A DNA stretch of 64,000 bases from positions 17,571 to 81,570 of the IMG/VR virus record IMGVR_UViG_3300006735_000002; one strand, given 5' to 3'. A model generated the notes under the pieces. That model was not told the DNA's origin, made no database searches, and saw nothing but the letters and a program-made list of their open reading frames with translations. Position 1 is the first letter of the stretch; each line of letters opens with the position of its first letter. Below, piece after piece: positions 11,201-18,065 of the stretch. Origin of the DNA: a virus. A program made the position numbers and the translations under genes.

Positions 11201-14200
11201 GATGTCATCGTCAAGTTGTTCCGTGACGAGGCCAAGGCTCGGGCGAAGCAAACCGAAGCGGCGGAGGCCGCCAAGAAACTTGCGAACGAAGCAAACAAGA
11301 AAAAGAGGAACGCCCAAAATCGTCTCGCTCGGCTCGAGGCGGCAGCGACGAAGATCGAAGAAGATGCAGCGGTGGCGACAGAAGACGCCATGAAGATCGC
11401 CGCAGAGCGTTTTGCGGAGAACCTGCCGGATAGATTCGAGCAGGTACAGGCCGCTCAGACCGCCGCGATGGATAGTCTCCTTCCGCTTGACACGCCCAAG
11501 AGGTTGACGCCTACGCTCGAGATTCAGCCCGGTCTTGAGACGGCTACAGCGTCTCTTGTGGACCTGGAGCGGCTGCTGTCGGAAGGCTTCGATCGCAACA
11601 AGGACCGTTCAGCGGTGCTGTCGCTCATTATCGACACCGCAGACACTCTCTCCCCTTATCTTCGTTTCGACTTTCCAGAGTCTATCGGAGTTATCGACGA
11701 GACGAACAAGGGGCGCCTGAAGGTCGGAACGACCAAGCAGCTGCTCACCAACATGGTCGATACGATCAAGGCAGCGCTGGCCCCCGAGGACCTCGAGGTG
11801 GTTGAAGGTGCGGTGGACCTCATTCGCGCCGACAACCTCCAGGAGGCAGTTGACCTCAAGCGGGCTGAGCCTGATGCGGCTCCGGCTCCTGCGCCCCTGC
11901 CGACTACGCCGGCAGAGCACACGCCGCTCCCGCTTGATGCCATCAATCAGAGCACGCTGCGCACGAAAAGCGGCGAGGGCGTTCAGTTGCCGCAGCCCAC
12001 GACTCTCGATGAAGTCGAGGCGATTGACAACATCGAAGAAGCCTTCCTCGACATGAAGACTTCTGAGTTGACCGAAGTCGCGACGACCCGCGGCATCGAC
12101 ATCGAGGACTTCCGTCGCGAAGACGGTAAGGTCGACTGGGGCGGGTTGGTTAAGGTCCTGGCGAAGCAGGACTCTGACGCTATTCGGTCGCAGCGTTTGG
12201 TGGCTGAAACCACGGAAGTCGAGGGTGCTACGGCAACCGACGCTGTTCGGCGCGCTGAGATCGAAGACTTGGCGGAGGAAGCCGCGCCCCAGATTCCTGT
12301 TGAAGAGGCTGTCGCGCAGCTTGACGAGGCCGCCGAAACACTGATGACAACCGGCGCCGAGGTGGCTCGAGAGCGACAGGTTCGCCTCGCAAAGCTCATC
12401 CGTGAGGCACGTGACCTCAAGGGCATGACGCGGCAGGAGATTTCCGACCGCATCTTCGCAGACCTGGACTTCACAGAGCGTCGGCGTATCGCGGAAAGCG
12501 GTGGTATCGACGACCTGGTCAACGACATCACCGGCACGGTCGATGTCCGCATCAAGGAAATCTCAAAGGAAATCTCCAAGCTGCGCACGCAGGTCAGAGT
12601 CGCCAATCGGAAGGCCGACGCGTCTTCGCGGGAAGTCACTCAGCGTAACTACCGTGACGCCGCCGACCGCTATCAGCGCCAGGCTGACACGATGCAGGAG
12701 TTCCTCGACGACATCATCCGTAAGGATCGAGCCGCCTTGGACGAAGAGATGCGTGTGGCTGTCGACGAGGAGGCTGCTCGGCGCGCGGCGGAAGCTATCC
12801 CAGAACCTGAAGCTGAAGTCGCAAAGACACTTGAGGCCGAAGTCGCGCCGGAAGCTGTGCGCGCGGCGGAGGCTGCGCCTACCGTAAAGGTAGAGCCCAA
12901 GCCCGCAAAGGTCGCCGTGGCCGAAGAGGTGGAAGAAGTCGAAGAAGCCGTTGAAGACAGCGCTGTCAATGTCGAAGAGATCCGCAAGAGGGTCGAGCGC
13001 TGGGACAAGGAGAACCGTCGCGACAAGCCTCCCGCACCTCCGGCGAGCGCGCCTCCGCGCGACCGTGGGACGGACGCTCCTGACGCTCGGGCGATGGTCT
13101 ACTTCATGGACGACTCGTCGGCGATCATCTACGCGCTCAAGAACGCTGACGCTTCATCTGGCCTGCACGAGATGTCTCATGTTCTCCGTCGCCACTTGCG
13201 GCCGGAGGACCTGCGGGTGTCTCTCGACTGGGTCAACAGCCAGCTGCGGCGCACTGAGATCGACGGCCAGACTGTCGAGGCTCTGCCTGAAATCAGCCTG
13301 GACCGCTACGGCAACTTCACAGGTCGAGCCGACTCGGTCGTGACTGCGGAGGAGCTCTTCGCTGAGGCTCATGAGCAGTACCTCCGCGAGGGCCGCGCGC
13401 CGACGAAGGCGATGGACGCTGTCTTCAAGGTGATGAAGGAGCTTCTGCGAAGCATCGTCACCACGCTCGGCATTGTTCCTCACCGCCTGGAAATCAGTCG
13501 TGAAATGAACGACTTGTTCGATTCCATCTACGGGGCTCGCAGGGATCTCGACATCACTGAGCTGACGCAGGTCACTCGGTACTACGACACTCAGCGTGCG
13601 CTTGCAGGCGGAAGAACTGGCCTCCGTCGTGCCGGTCGCCTTGAGTCTGACCTCGTGATCGAGGATGAGCTGACCGATCGCTTCAGGCAGCGCATTCTCA
13701 GCCTGCAGGAATACTCCACGCGCTTTGCCCCGCTGGAAGGTAGGCAGTACAGGTTGGAGCAGTCCGCTCTCGGAGTGAAGACGCCTGGACGCGTCGGAGC
13801 TCTTGGTCTCGGCACGGGGGGCGCAAAGGACTATGGCCCAGTCAGCCGTCGCTTCTTGCCGATGGAGACGGGGGCGCGCATCCGTGGAGGCAAGGCTACC
13901 GGTAGCGACCGCGGTATTGCGTCTGTGCTCAAAGCCGCAGATTATGCTGCGGTGATGGCGGCAAACGCCGCGGTGTTCCTGCCTTACACTCTGCTGTACG
14001 GCACGGACGCAATGATGCTGCTTCGGTCGGCACCGGCCGCGTCCCGCCCTCTGCTGTACGGTCAGGGTCGAGAGCTCGAAGAGTTCACCTACGGCTTGAC
14101 CGTGTTGATCAACGACGTCAAGAACCGCACAGGGGACGCTCAGAAGCGCGGCCTCAACGATATCATCAGCTATTTGCGCGGACAGCCCGTCTACCTGCTG

Positions 14201-17200
14201 ACAGGGGCCGAGGCAGGAACCCTGACTCGCGGAACTTCGGTTGATTCTGGCGACGCGTTCTTCGCGATGCTCGACCAGATGCTGTCTCGACTTGACCCGG
14301 CTGCTCGGACGGCGCTCGCGGATGAAGCTTCTCAAGCACTGTCAGGAGACATGAGGGCCACGAAGTCGCTTAGCGGATTCTGGAAGGGGTACTCCGTCAA
14401 GCGCGTGGACGGCATGTCTATCGGTAACAGTGAGGGGCTGCTGCTGAACGATGCGTATCTTGACGAGATGACGGTAGTGACAGCCAAGGGCGACACTATC
14501 AAGCTCGATGGTCCGACGCAGGACATGCTCGGCGCAATGTTCGAGGCTCTTGAGGGGAGCCCCGTTGGCAACAACGTCCCGGTGTCTGACGCAACGAAGA
14601 CGGCGGCAGCTCTGTTGATGTTCCACTCGGGCAAGTCGACGTTCACGAACAACGGCGTCGAGGTCACTATTGAGATGGCTCAGAGGCTGAGTGGAGAAGA
14701 CACTGCGCTGGGCCTGCTTATGCGCGGCGCGTCCTTTGATGTTGACGGAACCACTGTCAATGTGCCGGGTCTCATGCAGGTGACCGGAGATAATGGCAAG
14801 GCTCTGCGTGGTTTGCTGGCTCTCGGCACCTACTCTGCCAGCTCTCGGATTACTGCGGACGCTGCGGAGATTGGTCTGGGGGTTACGCCTGGCCAGTTCC
14901 GGTCATACGCACGGTTTATGAGTGGTCAGCAGGCGCGGATGACGCCATCGCAGATTGACGAGGCGAAGGCCGTCATCGCCAAGTTCGGCTTCTCCATGGA
15001 CTTTACGAAGATCGGCTCTCGCCTGGGCTCTTACTACATTCCGCGCCCGGCGCTTAGCAAGATCAAGGGTGCGCTCAACGATGCCGACCGGCTGCTCAGT
15101 CTCCGGTCTTCCGGCGACGGAGCGACGGACGTAGTGTCTCAGATGGTGGCTTGGTTGTTCCAGGTCACCAACACCGAAGCCATTTTCGGGTCGCTCCTGC
15201 CGAAGTCAACCTTCCGCACTCCGTCGTTTATCGACGCCGTTGCCGGCGCCATGTCTGTCGGCGGCGGTACTCCTGCAATGACGACAGCTGCTCGCATGAG
15301 TGCGGGTACCGCCCTCGGCTACGGCCTGGGTATTCCTGGCTTCCCTGGGTCTGAGTTGATCAGCGCTGAGCGCATGGCGGACATCGCGGATGCTCTCCCC
15401 AACGCCGTGCGAAAGAGGTTGCGGAGGAGTCTCGGCGGCTCTGAGAGTTACCGCCTATACCCTGATCCGAAGAACCCCGGTAAGTTCATCTCTTCCGATG
15501 AAGTTGTCCAGGGCATGAAGTCGTCGCTTCGCGAAGCTGCGGTGAGGCAAGGCGACGCTTTCGCCAAATCTCTGACCGAGGGGATGTCCGCGTCGAAGCA
15601 CCGCGTGGAAGTTCTGCCCATCATAAACAACGACCCGCAGGCCATCTTCGTTCTTAACGGTTCGCCCTACCGTGCCTCGGATTTGCGCCGCATCTTCGTC
15701 CGAAACGGTCTTTACAACAACGCGTTCAAGGGCGTAACGATGTTCCTGCGGAACGAAGGCGCCATCGGTTTCGGCGTTGACGGTTTCGGCAAGGAAGACC
15801 GGCTCAAGAGTGCGCTTAGCCCCAGCAACAGCCGTGCCGTAGACTCAATGGTGAGTGTAATCGAAGGCGCGGGTGCCTCCCGGAGCAGCGAGCTGGTGCG
15901 TGACGCGTATCACATGGGTCGGAGCGGGGCGTCGCGAGTGTTCGAGCACGGTCTCGAGTCGATGGATGCGTTCGCTGACCTTGAGCGCACGGGCATGGCG
16001 GTGTCCTTCATTGAGCTGGGCGTTCCGCCAGAGCTCGCTGCGAAGATGGTCGTCAAGGCGGTCTACGACTACCGAGGGTCGCTGACGCGGGCAGACCGGA
16101 CGCTGTTCAAGCGCGCGTTCATGCCGTTCTTCGGCTTCCAGAAGAACGCGATGGCGCACTTCACCGACCTGCTTGCTTCTCCTCGTGGCCGGTTCTTCGC
16201 GCGGGTCATGGGGCGCATGCCGCGGATGACCATGGAAGCACTCTCGACGCTGTACTTCGAGACCGTCGTTGGGCCTTACGGCGTCAACACCACGGCCATG
16301 AACGAGGCTGAGATCAATCTCTACTACGAGGCTCGTAGTTTCTTTGAGCTGGGTCTCGGTGACGATGTGTCGGCGGAAGACCTGTTGGTCTACCGAGAGA
16401 TGCTGCCAGAAGACGCGAAGGACATCAGCGACGAAGAGCTCATGGACTACAGTTTCGACGGCTGGACTGTCCGTGATGGCTACAACGGATACGACAACGT
16501 CCCTGAAGACATGCGCGCCACAATGCGGTACCTGCTGCTTGCGCGCGGCCAGCTTCGGGCGAATGGTCGGTACGTCAAGATGTCAGAAGCGGTGATTGAC
16601 AGAGACCTCCGGCAGCAGTTTGTTCAGATGGGCGCAACGATGGCGGTTGTCGATGAGCCGAGCTTGTCGGCGCTGCCTGCCTGGGCGGCAAACCGCTACC
16701 CCACTGTCTTGATTTCTCCTGCCGTCATGACCAACTCGATTCAGGCGAGTCGGCGCGGGTCAAAGGGTATGGGGGATTCTGTCGGCATCATGCTCCCCGA
16801 CAACTTCATCAACGCGGGGTTTGAGCAGACGGCCGCGACGTTGGCGACGGTGTACGCAGGAGCTTTCGCCGCTAGCGAAGCGGCGGATTTCGTTTTCTCT
16901 GACGGTACGCGCACCGAGGTTGCTGCGGCTATGCGCATGTTGGCCAACTCCGCGACACCGATGATCGACATCCGCGGAGGCGGGTCTCCTGGGATGCAGC
17001 AGCTCATGCTGCTTTCCGAAGTCGGTATCAACGACGGAGACTTGTACGTCGAACTCGACCCGTTCATCGCTCGCTTGATGGCGGGTACGCTGATTCCCAT
17101 CAACTACACCGAGGGTGACGATGATCTCCGGTTCCTCGAAAACTTGGCGCCGGAGACGCGAGCGATGCTCAACAAGCTCACGCGCGTGAGCTCGCTCGGT

Positions 17201-17590
17201 GGACTCCGCGAAGTCGAGTATCCGTCGTTCGCGACTGAGGCTCGGACAGCGGTTGTCAGCGAAGAAGGCGGCAAGCGAGTCATCAAGTACGTCGACGAGG
17301 ACTACGAAGAGCTGCAGGAGGCGTACAACTCTCGCCGCAAGAAGCCGTTTTTGATGGGTCGAAGCGCGCTCCTGTTTAAGGTCGGCCTACTTGGCCGCGT
17401 AAACGCGGCGTTCCTTCGCCTGAGAACGTCGCCTCAGGAAGACGCACTGGCGGCTGAGGCGAACTTGAAGAACGAGCTTACTCGTTTGGTTTTCAGCGTT
17501 AGTCGTTCCGCGGGACTGCGTGTCATGGCACCAAACGAGCGCATGACCGCGAGAATGGCTGCGCCCGATCTTCTGGTCGATGACGAATGA
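2297..17590 (+). CDS. Giant polyvalent protein with lytic transglycosylase-like, ADP-ribosyltransferase-like and metallopeptidase-like regions
   Basis: About 5,097 residues from the ATG at 2297 (an in-frame GTG at 2291 is the alternative). Regions visible in order: a lysozyme/transglycosylase-like segment around residues 410-500 (ISKTESTG with a candidate catalytic Glu near 431, then GAWGEYQVLG); a segment around 1820-2010 resembling the ADP-ribosyltransferase domain of phage polyvalent proteins (FKRWLGDSKVVDDEG, VVYHGT, YHFGS, NVVPVYLS, AFDPTQVKSVYN); a long Ala/Glu/Arg-rich helical middle with Pro/Ala linkers; an HEMSH zinc-metallopeptidase-like motif near 3624, followed by FAEAHEQYLREG as in polyvalent metallopeptidases; then some 1,200 residues of unrecognised sequence with a few hydrophobic stretches. 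Such proteins are thought to be packaged and ejected with phage DNA, digesting cell wall on entry and attacking or disarming host proteins. The domain calls rest on motif resemblance only. Confidence 0.85.
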   Translation: MSYFDNLRKRAGFAIEPFADPEPEQLQPPEDVGAGVAVDAPDTLGDPFPGAPSGIAKRQKYELPKVEFDDFDPFEALGNVQFQAEYAAEVATTTGQEAQQALRVAGERELSDLGDGVLGTTLGSLAQFLPATAAKARISAGEGDVDIPGITSYLFNPQDTPEELFQTLSASEIDESSAAAQEIAKQGRRAKKVRNARDIRADIMARKIEKEFVNHYGEAPGAEKYAAFIDNIIAQTSTPEKRRTERDAEFVLLDAAERKMPNKGGGESQSQYQSVQRRAVNLVLDTSKAGIGTAFADSALVQALPNFIDTVPKIERDKIRSDLSGAPSTGSTLERAEFLAQLFNLPAPLEVDGLEPIPATLVGSQAIRETIASNDFIFREKNTRSTPKTEDLYRPLKSDAVADEDEQSRVIYLAGQAGIPAPMAYAISKTESTGIPDGFAYNLHIGSSLDKRTPESRRRTPQEEVALRRSLREAGFDVVMEPVERDGELVWPAENFYRGDAKKVFQAAYGVNGKAAVQGGAWGEYQVLGRDGGLIDAMLQIDGVEDEDQAAEQAVLQFRENPSLIGDQLFVNWFRREDPQAVTARQAANDGDVETLGLMYYGDSPDPKQVTERRKWTTRTKNNLEDYVGGMFTPPESAEDQRPEALVSVAGATPLAEREDPEDLIEEAATAVGEMIGQSDFREGKTEVEQALGLNAIQASSGSGLLPSFTAFAQMSEYPEEGTPTREKAVAPYRELIKAGSPLLADMKDSFRAPVGEKFSKFARAVYRDMLESARLSGEEPDEREIEIEARKKAFKLMISAQTADATLPPFQTSWDYITGQTDELSLIDAMKPLVEVVGAVDGGFVYRQEGTGLAFMNAMDAPPVMGQSFNIGVVKYYLLPALGAEIEKAQSGEQGLMDAAINMGMSSFKASQLGTSVIPGASAVTGGVLEEVKRAGVRGVAERQNFVELGIEQGGNLTAWAMQQALDTERGREAVESLIESGVIPIPAGLEKGNVDLATIEIARAAGSVLGTVGGFIVAVAHPDALMGIGDTKAAITAGYRQFKAIPDFERTTEALIGLRGEIYKRGLGRVSRTAEIAMGLEQVVARDQGGSSTKAVADAYSVLLDKVEQLRESDNLDADLRARGRASVYVFIDGEAERRMGEIAAGDSIQSAAAKDALDEGFSEVVAAKLKSVAEEAIASGNPLKKEEGKRLLAIVNAGIGDNVTLTPKLSDIKEAKTQDGRIVANVAFSTADRLEALILGLKLDDPSKDSTALRQTIFEQRMGRVRPTLGNTNSKDIAGFAQNPTLANGLDVFAPVSEKALDASLEGVRLSDAKKEEFRATRAALEDFHKRLKAAVADGSILDPLVSADFKNEFRQKKFKQSSYRLFNNSEESDRGRRYAQVLTGVFNEAAVVTNKSEGHQFLRRGLDAVLTYSTERGKTIQSFSRSLVDEDAVRAGGFTDVDDFLDPQGSRHYVNRAISAMLVSTKEGILSFALGVPGLRRTVDPAMLKVQQRSMMSTAALHQMRADGQDPFTVAASVQGEVLRRLRQEKALAVQAGDSVRSAEVSDQIDEVLTPQWRTGLIDWMKASADAISRGEDPQSVVKYNLPIGITLGTASETALPVLPATRKFARGSFFRAFGFSPPEQVRAGQLSPGTRTVRPRISPEEERAVEYVLDRMLRYMARADMMQSPGAANAKVENFIKQNILNVRSVDSLNNFAAKATEMRGALSSTRDAISQRRHGMSYDELAATGDTRARVEVQSDAMQSVLPLMSEREAFLIFHRTYEELEDIIAAARRGETGDDFVATRLFQDASAASADADEVAEARRLYEEQGVESPYFKRWLGDSKVVDDEGQPLVVYHGTAGDFDEFGRKRPQELGYHFGSSEAASTRLGLLVEEEVAALSDTERARYFEAVRSTSEGVNVVPVYLSMTPLRVSDSVSWTGVSVIDDMARRYPQFADIFGEARTRLSAIPETDLAARADVVKDAVRKTGHDGLVYRNVIEGGGDSYIAFDPTQVKSVYNRGTFDDSARLLFQGEDVQRVARRRGGGRRRVDPDASIGSKQPVGVKTRAARINEKFGPLAGTAERAVLAYNGALSRARLNPKRTQALLEKAQNAIKRAYVTFSMGNAQKVPDLLLDIADAIKTDDAVLEALASKPNFHGVMSNLVRKARNPEQLTQADVRSIETTLDMIGLADRFDARRIGSYTGEVAKAPKREAEALAAVADAAAPAAQPVAAAKRLRMPEAPERSPKVGEVLGDIEKLSDIKGLKSQVLAAALDLKGDYGRDADVVLKAIDMIGPERLNDIALTVAREPGPEGRRAMFDFTENTIRIYEDALETGVFSDEVVKELWRSLTRYLPEDEIKALSDEYLDQRAMFMREESELFDAQGALKEGANIDDVDRHILDFEDWVVQSMKDLALQKSREAVFQTTGAGRLSKRPLNVRGNRVLKVLMDTVKGLVQEFFSQAKNLTQIIEDFYSSGKYTERLREKGIQLVVTDEDLLRRQKEWTKFIDESAKVEPKRALGQVKTPGGKQKGDDAAAAAARTEAIDKATARAGKSDAAISVGELKKLADRFSRTASTTDNPKRVAMVRRKFREGIDPVIAAVGNDEAKALLTPLLEAAKADDAVADALAKSPEAINAIENLAVQADVAEDLAPVVEAFRRDITDAGLGDRLPEVEVPAAVVSDEVATPAAPKATPVAEAEPKVAAVPQPDEGVDNLTGAVADRATSRVMEILKFEAGKDDTTVKRAVKFVFPREEVAQRMLNEAIKDDVTRVLRSGIVDRLTELGVTAKVDGEEASAKQLVRLFNDLQSKEDAARYGKVDGSAEAGDELLVNARAELETDIAELNKRIEAAEEEAEIGKLRRQLGEAESALEEMERGRETVEIRRSASKFLDDVYDPKRGLENAQRGLALVERLSAGVSAPGGASLRSMVGELSPEEQNVARYLLERQMKNHKRGTALTMEVRDDGELYFQLVGDRPLFDEDDVIVKLFRDEAKARAKQTEAAEAAKKLANEANKKKRNAQNRLARLEAAATKIEEDAAVATEDAMKIAAERFAENLPDRFEQVQAAQTAAMDSLLPLDTPKRLTPTLEIQPGLETATASLVDLERLLSEGFDRNKDRSAVLSLIIDTADTLSPYLRFDFPESIGVIDETNKGRLKVGTTKQLLTNMVDTIKAALAPEDLEVVEGAVDLIRADNLQEAVDLKRAEPDAAPAPAPLPTTPAEHTPLPLDAINQSTLRTKSGEGVQLPQPTTLDEVEAIDNIEEAFLDMKTSELTEVATTRGIDIEDFRREDGKVDWGGLVKVLAKQDSDAIRSQRLVAETTEVEGATATDAVRRAEIEDLAEEAAPQIPVEEAVAQLDEAAETLMTTGAEVARERQVRLAKLIREARDLKGMTRQEISDRIFADLDFTERRRIAESGGIDDLVNDITGTVDVRIKEISKEISKLRTQVRVANRKADASSREVTQRNYRDAADRYQRQADTMQEFLDDIIRKDRAALDEEMRVAVDEEAARRAAEAIPEPEAEVAKTLEAEVAPEAVRAAEAAPTVKVEPKPAKVAVAEEVEEVEEAVEDSAVNVEEIRKRVERWDKENRRDKPPAPPASAPPRDRGTDAPDARAMVYFMDDSSAIIYALKNADASSGLHEMSHVLRRHLRPEDLRVSLDWVNSQLRRTEIDGQTVEALPEISLDRYGNFTGRADSVVTAEELFAEAHEQYLREGRAPTKAMDAVFKVMKELLRSIVTTLGIVPHRLEISREMNDLFDSIYGARRDLDITELTQVTRYYDTQRALAGGRTGLRRAGRLESDLVIEDELTDRFRQRILSLQEYSTRFAPLEGRQYRLEQSALGVKTPGRVGALGLGTGGAKDYGPVSRRFLPMETGARIRGGKATGSDRGIASVLKAADYAAVMAANAAVFLPYTLLYGTDAMMLLRSAPAASRPLLYGQGRELEEFTYGLTVLINDVKNRTGDAQKRGLNDIISYLRGQPVYLLTGAEAGTLTRGTSVDSGDAFFAMLDQMLSRLDPAARTALADEASQALSGDMRATKSLSGFWKGYSVKRVDGMSIGNSEGLLLNDAYLDEMTVVTAKGDTIKLDGPTQDMLGAMFEALEGSPVGNNVPVSDATKTAAALLMFHSGKSTFTNNGVEVTIEMAQRLSGEDTALGLLMRGASFDVDGTTVNVPGLMQVTGDNGKALRGLLALGTYSASSRITADAAEIGLGVTPGQFRSYARFMSGQQARMTPSQIDEAKAVIAKFGFSMDFTKIGSRLGSYYIPRPALSKIKGALNDADRLLSLRSSGDGATDVVSQMVAWLFQVTNTEAIFGSLLPKSTFRTPSFIDAVAGAMSVGGGTPAMTTAARMSAGTALGYGLGIPGFPGSELISAERMADIADALPNAVRKRLRRSLGGSESYRLYPDPKNPGKFISSDEVVQGMKSSLREAAVRQGDAFAKSLTEGMSASKHRVEVLPIINNDPQAIFVLNGSPYRASDLRRIFVRNGLYNNAFKGVTMFLRNEGAIGFGVDGFGKEDRLKSALSPSNSRAVDSMVSVIEGAGASRSSELVRDAYHMGRSGASRVFEHGLESMDAFADLERTGMAVSFIELGVPPELAAKMVVKAVYDYRGSLTRADRTLFKRAFMPFFGFQKNAMAHFTDLLASPRGRFFARVMGRMPRMTMEALSTLYFETVVGPYGVNTTAMNEAEINLYYEARSFFELGLGDDVSAEDLLVYREMLPEDAKDISDEELMDYSFDGWTVRDGYNGYDNVPEDMRATMRYLLLARGQLRANGRYVKMSEAVIDRDLRQQFVQMGATMAVVDEPSLSALPAWAANRYPTVLISPAVMTNSIQASRRGSKGMGDSVGIMLPDNFINAGFEQTAATLATVYAGAFAASEAADFVFSDGTRTEVAAAMRMLANSATPMIDIRGGGSPGMQQLMLLSEVGINDGDLYVELDPFIARLMAGTLIPINYTEGDDDLRFLENLAPETRAMLNKLTRVSSLGGLREVEYPSFATEARTAVVSEEGGKRVIKYVDEDYEELQEAYNSRRKKPFLMGRSALLFKVGLLGRVNAAFLRLRTSPQEDALAAEANLKNELTRLVFSVSRSAGLRVMAPNERMTARMAAPDLLVDDE

Positions 17591-17596
17591 TACACT
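17588..17596 (+). promoter_or_regulatory. Extended -10 type promoter overlapping the giant gene's stop codon
   Basis: TGATACACT begins with the giant gene's TGA stop and ends 18 bases before the ATG at 17615. The following CCCGCAAGGAG contains the ribosome binding site and also matches the CCCGCAA that follows the promoter at 2263. A start near 17603 would give a leader of about 12 bases, suiting independent high expression of the small virion-like gene. Confidence 0.5.
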
Positions 17597-17614
17597 TCCC
17601 GCAAGGAGACTCCC

Positions 17615-18064
17615 ATGTCTGACTACAACTACGGCGGATGGGGCCACTACGGCTTCGCCGCGAACGACAACGGCACGATCACTGCCGCGTACACCGCGCT
17701 TTCGCTGGGCCAGGTCGCAGGCATTACCCGGTCTCAGGGTGTCCCTGACGACGCGCATCTGTACGACATCGTGTTCGAGCTGAGCAGCATGGTGACAGGT
17801 GCCGGCGCTCCAGGGAACATCTCGTTCTACCTGGCTCGTGACGCCGCGGGGACAAAGCCCCTCACGCCCATTCTTACGGCGCCCATCGTCACCGCACTTG
17901 GTGCCGCCGTCGCCACGGGTGGTGCTCACGCGAAGATCTCAGTCGACTTCCACAGCACCAGCGGTGTCGGCCCTACGGCCTACAACACGCTGCAGCTCAT
18001 TGTGCGTCACGACGGATCAGCTGACAACGTCACCGCCGACATCTTCCTCAGCTGGCGCTCCTGA
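17615..18064 (+). CDS. Small beta-rich virion-like protein
   Basis: 149 residues with a strong AAGGAG site eight bases before the ATG. The sequence alternates hydrophobic and polar residues with many Gly, Thr and Val (for example HLYDIVFELSSMVTGAG and TAYNTLQLIVRHDGSADN), as expected for an all-beta decoration or fibre-associated protein. It has the same general look as the proteins encoded at 51046-51792 and 56015-56437, though I cannot prove homology by eye. It has its own promoter-like sequence and ends one base from the oppositely oriented replication block. Confidence 0.7.
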   Translation: MSDYNYGGWGHYGFAANDNGTITAAYTALSLGQVAGITRSQGVPDDAHLYDIVFELSSMVTGAGAPGNISFYLARDAAGTKPLTPILTAPIVTALGAAVATGGAHAKISVDFHSTSGVGPTAYNTLQLIVRHDGSADNVTADIFLSWRS

Positions 18065-18065
18065 A

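Noticed and set aside
9563-11317. 584-codon open frame on the minus strand inside the giant gene
   Set aside because: It lies fully opposite the giant gene, has no ribosome binding site and its composition (Arg/Leu/Ser-rich, no domain) is that of a shadow in GC-rich DNA.
2297-17590. N4-type virion RNA polymerase as the giant protein
   Set aside because: The size suggested it, but I could not find T7-like RNA polymerase catalytic motifs; the visible motifs are of transglycosylase, ADP-ribosyltransferase and metallopeptidase type.
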